NCBI GenBank assembly: GCA_022865485.1 | Contig: JALHSZ010000007.1 | Coordinates: forward strand, 1-33,628 | Length of the DNA stretch: 33,628 bases | Reading direction: 5' to 3' | Origin: Dehalococcoidales bacterium | GTDB taxonomy: Bacteria; Chloroflexota; Dehalococcoidia; Dehalococcoidales; BS750m-G39 | In this document: positions 7,630 through 14,252 of the stretch, one piece after another | Layout of the letters: every line of letters starts with the position of its first letter | Numbering within the stretch: the first letter of the stretch is position 1 | The notes under the pieces: generated by a model | The model's database searches: none | Told to the model about the DNA's origin: nothing | The model's input: only the letters and a program-made list of their open reading frames with translations | Program-made: the position numbers and the translations under genes

Positions 7630-8564
7630 AGTTTCATACCTCCCCCCTTAATCGGCATTTCAATCTTGGCGACGAGCTGGTCAGAACCCTCTCCCGCCTC
7701 GCCGGCGAAGAGGTCTTTGAGCAGCCCCTCCGTGTCAACATCAGCGGCTTCAACAGCGCCGCCGCTTTCTTCACCGCTTAATAATCGGGCGATAAGGGCT
7801 TCAAGCCCGGAGCCGCTTTCGCCGCCCGCCAGAATAGCGCTCTGGGTCGGCGTGCCCTCGGCACCGGAGCCGGCATCAGACGATGATTTGGCTTCGGGTG
7901 TCTGCAACGACGCAACGGCGTCAACCCCGGAGCCGACATCTGACTTTGCCAATTGGGCCAGTGGTGAGGTCGGACTGTCTACTCCGCTTCCGGTTTCGGT
8001 ATCAGTCAGGGTAGCTATCGGGTTATTTGAGGCTTTGGCGTCTACACCGGCACCGGTATCCGAGGACTCCTTTGAGGTTGTCGCTGTATAATCAACCTCA
8101 ACATAAACCTGGGTGCAGCGAGCTGGATTAGTCCCGTCACCCTTGAGACTGACGCCGATTTGCAGAGCATCTATGTCAGCCCAAGACCAAGCTGCACTAT
8201 CGGCTGGGTTGGTACTCCACTGTTCGGAATATGTAACCCAAGAGCTGGTTAATGTTACTTCTGTGCCGTCAGTTACCGTGCTGTCGCTTTTTAGGGAGGG
8301 CTTTGCTTTGCAGGAAGTGCCGGAGCCTGGTCTCTGACACCTGAAATAGATTTTGATAAAGTTGATTGTGCCTGAACCAACCGAATGAGAGGGAAGATTA
8401 TATAAATCCCTAGTATAGGAAGTGCCCGTCTTGTAAACACGGGTATCCAACTCATCGGGTGTCTCCTCATCAACATCTTCCCAGTTGGCTTCACCAGAGT
8501 TAGGATAGAGCGAAAGTGCAGTTTCATCCCCAGCAGCATTTGGTCTTAATATCTCGGTAGCCAT
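7620..8564 (-). CDS. Phage virion protein with beta-sandwich head and GSGVDA-type repeats
   Basis: This 314-residue protein has two parts. Residues ~1-160 look like a beta-sandwich (ATEILRPNAAGDETAL at the start, then strands around FIKIYFRC and WSWADIDALQIGVSL). Residues ~165-300 hold about seven degenerate copies of an acidic [DE]xGSGVDA-like unit (DTGAGVDA, ETGSGVDS, DVGSGVDA, DAGSGAEG, ESGSGLEA, EESGGAVEA, EAGEGSDQL) spaced roughly 17-24 residues apart. Such repeats recur in phage structural and fibre proteins and could form an elongated stalk. ATG 8564 is chosen over GTG 8573 because AGAGGA lies upstream of both but only the ATG has adequate spacing. The end overlaps the connector gene start by 10 bases. 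Confidence 0.6.
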   Translation of the reverse strand: MATEILRPNAAGDETALSLYPNSGEANWEDVDEETPDELDTRVYKTGTSYTRDLYNLPSHSVGSGTINFIKIYFRCQRPGSGTSCKAKPSLKSDSTVTDGTEVTLTSSWVTYSEQWSTNPADSAAWSWADIDALQIGVSLKGDGTNPARCTQVYVEVDYTATTSKESSDTGAGVDAKASNNPIATLTDTETGSGVDSPTSPLAQLAKSDVGSGVDAVASLQTPEAKSSSDAGSGAEGTPTQSAILAGGESGSGLEALIARLLSGEESGGAVEAADVDTEGLLKDLFAGEAGEGSDQLVAKIEMPIKGGGMKLWT

Positions 8565-8592
8565 CGGCGCCACATCCTCTCAAAGGCTTCTT

Positions 8593-9099
8593 TTAGCTCA
8601 GGGTGATGCTGACTTCCAGAGTCCAGGTGCCGCTTGACTTCGTCCCCAGAGAGTCAACCTTCCGGTTAAGGCACTTGGCACTGGTTGATTGCTTGACCAC
8701 CCACTCGTTCCAGGCGTAGTTGGCTTCCGCGTCCCCGAAGCTGGCTTTAAAGATTGCCTTCTGACTGGTGGAAGTGGGGTAGCCGCTCTCCATGCCCTTA
8801 TAGGTCTTGTTGGTGGCGGCCTGGAGGTCGGTCTGGGACGGGGTGGCCGCAGTAGAGCTGTCGCCGACGCCTATCTGGGCGGCGGCGTTATTAAAGTGGT
8901 TAGCCGAGTCGCCGACAATCAGGTCCCACATCTCGTTGATGCCGCTGTTGAGCAGGCAGTTGCCCTCGCCCTCGATTATCTCGTAGGGCTGGAACTTCTC
9001 ATGGAACTCCGCCTCTTTTCCCCGGTAAGCCCCGATATCCTCTCGGTACTTGCTCAGCCGGTAGCGGCAGAGCCACTTGGCTGTGTCTTGCTTTTCCAT
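8593..9099 (-). CDS. Phage virion protein (decoration/tail-type), unknown exact role
   Basis: This 168-residue protein has an N-terminal charged region (WLCRYRLSKYREDIGAYRGK) followed by NCLLNSGINEMWDLIVGD and FNNAAAQIGVGDSSTAA. The latter pattern is shared by a family of phage structural proteins that I recognise but cannot name. The C-terminal half is rich in Ser, Thr and Lys with beta-strand character and ends TWTLEVSITLS. GAGGAGAG lies 4 bases before the ATG. A 28-base perfect dyad sits just upstream, between this gene and the capsid gene. A decoration, head-completion or tail-tube role is possible. Confidence 0.55.
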   Translation of the reverse strand: MEKQDTAKWLCRYRLSKYREDIGAYRGKEAEFHEKFQPYEIIEGEGNCLLNSGINEMWDLIVGDSANHFNNAAAQIGVGDSSTAATPSQTDLQAATNKTYKGMESGYPTSTSQKAIFKASFGDAEANYAWNEWVVKQSTSAKCLNRKVDSLGTKSSGTWTLEVSITLS

Positions 9100-9113
9100 T
9101 TTTCTCTCCTCGG

Positions 9114-9141
9114 GGGGAGTCCTTCAGCTGAAGGACTCCCC
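9114..9141. repeat. 28-base perfect palindrome between capsid gene and next virion gene
   Basis: Arms GGGGAGTCCTTCAG and CTGAAGGACTCCCC are perfectly complementary with no unpaired centre. In the leftward mRNA the hairpin lies 16 bases after the capsid stop codon and abuts the Shine-Dalgarno site of the next gene (9103-9110). There is no T-tract on either strand, so it looks like an RNA-processing, stability or attenuation element rather than a full terminator. The same stem core forms the terminator at 33475-33508. Confidence 0.7.
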
Positions 9142-9157
9142 TAGAAATCGCTAAAAT

Positions 9158-10078
9158 TTAGTCTTGAATCCCGATCAGAGCGGCACTCTTTATCGAGCTG
9201 AACAGAGCCAGCGAGCAGTACCACTTAATACGGGTTCGCGATGCGTCCTTGGTCTCCAGCGAGCCGATGGGCTCCACGGTCAGGTGACCGGGGCCGGTCA
9301 GCCCGCAGAGAGCGCCTTCCCCCATCTGGAAGGCATAGATAGTAGAGCAGTCGCTGCCCGTGGTGGCCGTCTCTACCCCGCCGCTTAGGGTGTGGCTATC
9401 CAGTATCCAGTCGTTGACGCCGATGGGGATGCCGTCCCAGAGCTGAACGAAGCTGCCCCACTTGTCCCGGTCGCTATCAATCATGCCCCCCGCCGCCCTC
9501 ACCAGGGCGTTTATCTTGCGGCGCGAGCGCCGGCTCATGAGCAGTATGTCGGGCTTACCGCCCTTTACCGCGTCGATAAGCTCGTCCAGCTTGCCCAGGG
9601 TCAGGGTAGCCCCGGTATCGCCCATAGCGATGAGCTGGTCGCTGGCGGTGGTGGTGTCGATGAGCTTCCTCAGCCCGTCGAACTCCTTGCTGCCGCCCGA
9701 GGCGTCGCCGTAGATAAAGTTCTCCTCGAACTTGTCCTTCAGCGCTTTAGCCTTGAGCTCGACCACGGCCGTTTCCAGGTCCTGGATGTTGCTGCGGGTC
9801 GCCTTGAGGAAGTTATCCACGTCGGCGTCGCCGCCCATAATCTTTAGAGAAGCCGTTTTCTGCTCGAAGGTCGGCGTCGATTCAGTCCAGGGGTCGCCGA
9901 CATTGTAGAAATCGATGGTGGGCAGGGTCTTTTCCTGGTTATAGGTCAGGACGTTACCCACAATCTCGATAAAGGGCAGCTGCTTGAGAACGGGCGAGTC
10001 CTTGACGATGGTCTCGACCACCCCCTGAAGCAGCATATCGTTGGAAAGCTTGGATGCCTCTTCTAATGTTAAAGCCAT
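9158..10078 (-). CDS. Phage major capsid protein
   Basis: This 306-residue protein lies directly after the scaffold gene. It begins MALTLEEASKLSNDMLLQGV and continues with segments typical of HK97-fold capsid proteins (PTFEQKTASLKIMGGDADVDNF, then a spine-helix-like ELKAKALKDKFEENFIYGD). The C-terminal half has LLMSRRSRRKINALVRAAGG and GIPIGVNDWI, as seen in major capsid proteins of this group. No prohead protease gene accompanies it, consistent with a separate scaffold. GGAG is spaced 7 bases from the ATG and overlaps the scaffold stop codon, suggesting coupled translation. A HK97 fold is inferred, not demonstrated. Confidence 0.75.
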   Translation of the reverse strand: MALTLEEASKLSNDMLLQGVVETIVKDSPVLKQLPFIEIVGNVLTYNQEKTLPTIDFYNVGDPWTESTPTFEQKTASLKIMGGDADVDNFLKATRSNIQDLETAVVELKAKALKDKFEENFIYGDASGGSKEFDGLRKLIDTTTASDQLIAMGDTGATLTLGKLDELIDAVKGGKPDILLMSRRSRRKINALVRAAGGMIDSDRDKWGSFVQLWDGIPIGVNDWILDSHTLSGGVETATTGSDCSTIYAFQMGEGALCGLTGPGHLTVEPIGSLETKDASRTRIKWYCSLALFSSIKSAALIGIQD

Positions 10079-10081
10079 GAT

Positions 10082-10549
10082 TTATCTCCTTTCGCCTATG
10101 GCGTATTGAATCTTGTCCCTCGGGGATAGGGCGGACAGGTCGGCGGGCGTCCTCTGCGGCGCCCCCGCCGGTATTCTGGCGGCGGCCATTTCCGCCTCCA
10201 GCTCCTGCCTGACCCGGTTGATAAGGGCTTGGGCGCTGGACAGGGAAGCGTTAACCTCCTCGATGCTGTCGCCGACTATCTGCTCCTCGGGCAGGCTGGG
10301 ATTGTATTTAACCGCCAGCGCCCGGTAGCTCGATATCGCCTGCGCCAGGCTCTCCACAAGTTCGGCCAGCCTTTGCTCAAGCTCCGCCGCCGACTGGGTC
10401 AGGGCGGCGACCTGCTCGTCCTTGCCGGCCAGAGCCTGCTCCAGCTCGGCGATGCGTTGGTCTTTGGCGGCCAGCGCCTCGTCCTTCTCGGCTATCAGCC
10501 CCTCCAGCTCCTCCCCGCCGGAATTTGGCTCCTGTTTGTTATCGGGCAA
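10082..10549 (-). CDS. Phage scaffold-like coiled-coil protein
   Basis: This 155-residue acidic protein is mostly coiled coil at residues ~14-75 (EGLIAEKDEALAAKDQRIAE and similar Ala/Glu-rich heptads). A second helical segment follows near 95-125, and the tail is LSPRDKIQYAIGERR. Placement between portal and capsid is the classic scaffold position; the scaffold directs procapsid assembly and leaves before packaging. The start codon is TTG at 10549, supported by a strong GGAGGTGG about 4 bases upstream; no ATG is available nearby. Its stop codon overlaps the capsid gene's ribosome-binding site. Confidence 0.65.
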   Translation of the reverse strand: MPDNKQEPNSGGEELEGLIAEKDEALAAKDQRIAELEQALAGKDEQVAALTQSAAELEQRLAELVESLAQAISSYRALAVKYNPSLPEEQIVGDSIEEVNASLSSAQALINRVRQELEAEMAAARIPAGAPQRTPADLSALSPRDKIQYAIGERR

Positions 10550-10561
10550 TTTTCCACCTCC

Positions 10562-11956
10562 TTATGGAGATTCCTCAACGCCTGTGGTCTCCCCGGCTGA
10601 AGCTCTCTCTCCCTCTCTGCCTCTGGTCGACCTGGCGTTAAGCTGCTTATTCATTTTGAGGATGGCCTCTCTCTCCTCCAGCCACTGCTTGAACTCGCCC
10701 TCGGCGTCTTTAACGCCTATCTCGTCCATCGCCCGCCGCCTTGAGTGGATGCCATTCTGCACCAGCGTCTGCTCGTTAGCCACCAGTCGGCTCAGGTCCT
10801 GGGGCAGTATCGGCTTCCAGACCACCCGCAGGCGGTTTTCACCGAAGCTCTCCCCCTGGTACCTCTCCAGCAGCCTCAGAATCAGGCGGTTGCGCTGGTT
10901 GTAGGCGGCGGTGCGGATAATCCGCTTCCGTCTCACCTTCTGCAGCAGGGGGTTGAGCTCGATTTCGAGGGCTACTCCGGAGAGGTCCCGCTCGGTGCCG
11001 CCGAAGGCGGCCCGCGGCGATTCCGATACATCGTGCAGGATTCGATAGAGCAGGTTGATGTAATCGATATGCAGCCCCACCGCGCCCCCCTGCAACAGGT
11101 CGAGCAGGTAGGCTTTGGCGTCCTCGGGGATGTTCCAGACCGCCCCCGGTCTGACGGCGATATCCTCGGACTCTTCCACGTTCTCCAGCACGGCGATGGG
11201 GTTGCCCGAAAGCTCCAGTATGCGGGATAGCTGCGACATCGCCCGGTTAAGCTCCCGCTGCGACTCCATAATCTGGGTGAGGTCGGATATCCCCCAGAAC
11301 CTCTTCGGCTCTCTGAGGTTGGGGTAGATGATAAAGGGTATACAGCCGTAGGGGTTGGGCTTCTTCTCGATAAGGGCGTCGTCCAGGTAAAGCTCGAATT
11401 CCCCGTCCGTCCAGAGCTCGACGACGGTCGCCTGCTTGCCCCTGGGCTTTAGCCCGTAGAGAAACTCGCTTTCCTCGGCGGAAAGCTGGTATCGGGAGGC
11501 GATCCTCCAGACCCGGGAGATGTCGTCCCCCAGCCACCAGGCATAGATGCCCTGGACATCGGGGGAGGTAATCCTTACCTTCTTGGCTTCGCCGTCCCAG
11601 ATAACCTTGTAGCTGGCGTCGCCCATAATGGCGCAGTCAATCTCGGTCTCAAGGTCGAGCTGCTCCAGGTTGTTTTCCTCGTAGACCTGGTTCAGGGCGG
11701 TTTCGGCTCGGCGGGCTTTTGTCTTAGCCTCCGCCGAATCCTCCTCGGCTTCCACGACGAAGTTTATGCCCGACATCAAATAAGAAGTAATCTTGTCGAC
11801 AAAGACCTTGGTGTAGTTGAAGGTCAGCCGTTTCTCCCCCCGCCTATCTCGCCCCAGCCACTGCCGGCCGTGGTAAAAATCGAGCAACTCCCGGTAAGCC
11901 TTTAGGCGGTCGGTATCTTGGCGGTTCAACTGGGCAATAATAGAAGTCTTATTCAT
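10562..11956 (-). CDS. Phage portal protein, SPP1 gp6-like
   Basis: This 464-residue protein matches SPP1-type portals: N-terminal RLKAYRELLDFYHGRQWLG, LTFNYTKVFVDKITSYLMSG, a central KPNPYGCIPFIIYPN, GISDLTQIMESQRELNRAMS, and SGVALEIELNPLLQKVRRKR in the stem/wing region. The dodecameric portal occupies one capsid vertex and is the docking site for terminase during packaging. Length is near the ~500 residues usual for the family. It overlaps the upstream HTH gene by 4 bases (ATGA) with a weak Shine-Dalgarno site, so coupled translation is likely. Its usual neighbour, the large terminase, is about 9.8 kb away here. Confidence 0.85.
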   Translation of the reverse strand: MNKTSIIAQLNRQDTDRLKAYRELLDFYHGRQWLGRDRRGEKRLTFNYTKVFVDKITSYLMSGINFVVEAEEDSAEAKTKARRAETALNQVYEENNLEQLDLETEIDCAIMGDASYKVIWDGEAKKVRITSPDVQGIYAWWLGDDISRVWRIASRYQLSAEESEFLYGLKPRGKQATVVELWTDGEFELYLDDALIEKKPNPYGCIPFIIYPNLREPKRFWGISDLTQIMESQRELNRAMSQLSRILELSGNPIAVLENVEESEDIAVRPGAVWNIPEDAKAYLLDLLQGGAVGLHIDYINLLYRILHDVSESPRAAFGGTERDLSGVALEIELNPLLQKVRRKRIIRTAAYNQRNRLILRLLERYQGESFGENRLRVVWKPILPQDLSRLVANEQTLVQNGIHSRRRAMDEIGVKDAEGEFKQWLEEREAILKMNKQLNARSTRGREGERASAGETTGVEESP

Positions 11957-12258
11957 TGGCGCCCCCGAAACTCTTGATTTTCAGAGTTATCCCTGTCTCT
12001 CTTCACTATCCTCTGGATGGTGCGCTGGCTAGTGCCGAACATCTCCGCCAGCTCTTTAACGCCCTTACCCTGGCTAGCGTGCAATTGCAGCACCTCTTTG
12101 TCTCTTAAGTTCTTCAGCCACTGCTGCCTGCCCCCGGGCTGGTCGTAGATACATTCGGGAAAGGGGCAGTTCAAGCAGGAATCGGCAAATTCGCACCCAT
12201 CGTCCTGGTATCGACAATACTCCGGCAACAAATCCAAATCGCTCTCATCCGAAACCAT
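11953..12258 (-). CDS. Cys-cluster/helix-turn-helix protein heading the portal operon
   Basis: This 101-residue protein has five cysteines near its N-terminus (C15, C22, C28, C31, C36 in CRYQDDGCEFADSCLNCPFP and just after), suggesting a metal site. A helix-turn-helix follows at about residues 62-88 (GKGVKELAEMFGTSQRTIQR), resembling resolvase/Trp-repressor-type HTHs. It is the first gene of the portal operon and overlaps portal by 4 bases, so it could be the operon's regulator or a terminase-small-like DNA-binding protein. ATG 12258 is preferred: GAGAGG lies upstream, and the longer GTG 12294 frame would begin inside the promoter spacer, before the predicted start of transcription. Confidence 0.6.
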   Translation of the reverse strand: MVSDESDLDLLPEYCRYQDDGCEFADSCLNCPFPECIYDQPGGRQQWLKNLRDKEVLQLHASQGKGVKELAEMFGTSQRTIQRIVKRDRDNSENQEFRGRQ

Positions 12259-12284
12259 AACGTGCCTCTCGAACCGGCGCTGCC

Positions 12285-12314
12285 ATACTAGCACAATTGT
12301 TCTATTACCGTCAA
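12285..12314 (-). promoter_or_regulatory. Promoter with dyad operator for the portal operon
   Basis: On the minus strand TTGACG (12309-12314) and TAGTAT (12285-12290) are 18 bases apart, with TGC forming an extended -10. The spacer contains GAACAATTGTGC, a near-palindrome (10 of 12 symmetric). The 19-base string AGAACAATTGTGCTAGTAT (12285-12303) matches the terminase-side site at 23678-23696 in 16 of 19 positions, so a common repressor is likely. Confidence 0.65.
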
Positions 12315-12342
12315 CGCTATTTTGTCGTTACGAAAGTAGGAA

Positions 12343-12371
12343 TTGACATAGCCTCCGCTCTGGCTTATTAT
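12343..12371 (+). promoter_or_regulatory. Promoter of the first IPT/TIG protein gene
   Basis: TTGACA (12343-12348) and TATTAT (12366-12371) are 17 bases apart, giving a start near 12378 and a leader of about 42 bases before GTG 12420. It is divergent from the portal-operon promoter, about 30 bases away. Confidence 0.7.
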
Positions 12372-12419
12372 TTAGATAGATTTTAAGCTAACTTAGGCAT
12401 AAGACGATGGAGGTAGAAG

Positions 12420-14090
12420 GTGAAGTACAATAGGTTTTTCCGCATTCTGGCCGTAGCCGTTGTTCTTTCCCTGCTGATGGTGGCTATACCCGCCATACCA
12501 GCCTCAGCGGCTCCAGTGATTTCCCTTAGTGTTGAAAAAGGTGGGGTCGGCGACAAAATTACCGTTGAAGGCAGCGGTTTCACCCCCAGCACCCCACCCG
12601 ACCATCTCTATGACGTTAATATCTATTTTTCCAGTGATGCCCTCGAAGTCGGCGAGGAGCTTGATTACTATAGCCATTACTACGAGCTGGTCAAACCATA
12701 CGTCTATACCGATGCCAAAGGTACTTTTTCTAAGGTTATCGAAATCCCCGCTGTGCTTGGCGATGGTGACGAAACTATCGCCGTGCAGGGCGGCAGCTAC
12801 TATTTCTATGTTACCGACGAAGGCGAGGAAAAGATAAAGGCTTACGCCGAGTTCACCGTACTCGGCATCAGCGAACTGAACCCGGATTCGGGTCCGGTGG
12901 GCACTGAGGTTGAGATTAACGGCGTTGGTTTTGATGGCAACGACTCTATTACCGTGAAGTATGATGGTAACGAAGTTTCTATCGTCAGTGGCGATAGAAA
13001 GGTTAAGACCAGTGGTATTTTCACCAGCCGAATTGACATCCCGCCAAGCGTTGCCGGCGCCCACACTATAACGGTTGAGGATGAAGCTCAGCCTCCGCAT
13101 AGCGGCCAAATCCAGTTCACTGTGGACCCCCAGATAACCCTCAACCCCGCTCCAGCCTCAGCGGGTGACGAGCTAACGGTTAGCGGCACCGGCTTCGGCG
13201 TCAGGGTTGGTATTTTCGTTTACTTTGCTGGCGACGAGATTTATATAATTGGCGATAATGAGACTGATGCCTCTGGCAGCTTTGAGTCCACCTTTCTTGT
13301 GCCTTCTGATATGTTACCGGGAAGCTACGATGTTGAGGTGGAGGACGATGATGGTAACGCCGCCGATATGGAGCTTGAGGTCGGTGCCGGTCTCACTGTC
13401 GAGCCGGTGACCACTACCTCCTCTCCCGGTCATGTCGGCGACACCGTTACCGTTAGCGGCAACGGCTTTGAAGCTGACCATGACATAACCATCACCTATA
13501 CCAGTACGCCCGTTGAGTTTTTCACTACCAGTCTGGCAGACGGCACTTTTAGCTATCCTATCACCATTCCTCCCAGCGCCGCTGGTGAGCACACTATAAG
13601 CGCCACTGACGGCACCAACACCAAGGAGGTCACCTTTATTATGGAGTCAATACCTCCCGAGGCACCGGCACCGCTGCTGCCCGAAATGGATACCAAGGCG
13701 AAGTCGAAGGCTGAATTTGACTGGGGAGATGTTAGCGATGATAGCCTTCCTATGACCTATGAGCTCCAGGTGGCCACCAACAGCCAGTTCACCGAGGACT
13801 CCATCGTCCTCTATAAGATTGGGGTAACCACCTCTAACTATACCCTTACCGACGAGGAGGAGCTGGAGTCCACCGGTGAAGACGCTCCTTACTACTGGCG
13901 GGTGAGGGCTAAAGACGCCGCCTCCAATGCCAGTGCCTGGACGAGCGGTAGCGCCTTCACCGTCGGTTCGAGCTTTCACATGCCGGGCTGGCTGCTCTAT
14001 ACCCTGATAGCCATCGGGGCAATTCTTATCTTCTTCCTCGGCGTGTGGATAGGCAGGAGGTCGGCGACCTCCGAAGACTATTACTACTAG
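12420..14090 (+). CDS. IPT/TIG-repeat surface protein with C-terminal membrane anchor
   Basis: This 556-residue protein starts with a signal peptide (RILAVAVVLSLLMVAIPA, cleavage near ASAA). It continues with several Ig-like IPT/TIG domains recognisable by GxxGDxxTVxGxGF motifs (for example VGDKITVEGSGF, VGTEVEINGVGF, AGDELTVSGTGF, VGDTVTVSGNGF). A fibronectin-like module near 415-515 carries PYYWRVRAKDAASNASAW. A single C-terminal membrane helix (LLYTLIAIGAILIFFLGVWI) and a short tail ending DYYY follow. It should be anchored with the domains outside the cell, as an adhesin or an envelope-layer protein. GTG is the start, with GGAGGT 5 bases upstream. A paralogue lies on the other side of the MMPL exporter gene. 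Confidence 0.75.
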   Translation: MKYNRFFRILAVAVVLSLLMVAIPAIPASAAPVISLSVEKGGVGDKITVEGSGFTPSTPPDHLYDVNIYFSSDALEVGEELDYYSHYYELVKPYVYTDAKGTFSKVIEIPAVLGDGDETIAVQGGSYYFYVTDEGEEKIKAYAEFTVLGISELNPDSGPVGTEVEINGVGFDGNDSITVKYDGNEVSIVSGDRKVKTSGIFTSRIDIPPSVAGAHTITVEDEAQPPHSGQIQFTVDPQITLNPAPASAGDELTVSGTGFGVRVGIFVYFAGDEIYIIGDNETDASGSFESTFLVPSDMLPGSYDVEVEDDDGNAADMELEVGAGLTVEPVTTTSSPGHVGDTVTVSGNGFEADHDITITYTSTPVEFFTTSLADGTFSYPITIPPSAAGEHTISATDGTNTKEVTFIMESIPPEAPAPLLPEMDTKAKSKAEFDWGDVSDDSLPMTYELQVATNSQFTEDSIVLYKIGVTTSNYTLTDEEELESTGEDAPYYWRVRAKDAASNASAWTSGSAFTVGSSFHMPGWLLYTLIAIGAILIFFLGVWIGRRSATSEDYYY

Positions 14091-14115
14091 GCTTTTAGGG
14101 CGATCCCGGAGCTTA

Positions 14116-14149
14116 ACCCCCCTCCCCAATAAGGAGGGGGGTAGTTTTT
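14116..14149 (+). terminator. Rho-independent terminator after the first IPT/TIG gene
   Basis: Stem ACCCCCCTCC (14116-14125) pairs with GGAGGGGGGT (14133-14142) across a 7-base loop, followed by AGTTTTT. Confidence 0.8.
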
Positions 14150-14185
14150 AGCTAAAATTAGGGACTTTAACTCGCTTTATAGTAC

Positions 14186-14214
14186 TTGACAGGAAACGAT
14201 TTCCGCTTAACAAT
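14186..14214 (+). promoter_or_regulatory. Promoter of the MMPL exporter gene with palindrome in spacer
   Basis: TTGACA (14186-14191) and AACAAT (14209-14214) are 17 bases apart. The spacer starts with GGAAACGATTTCC (14192-14204), two 5-base inverted arms around CGA, a possible operator between the -35 and -10 boxes. No cognate regulator gene is next to it. Confidence 0.55.
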
Positions 14215-14252
14215 ATCTCCATGGGGCCGGAGGCAAGAGGAGGTAGTGCCCG

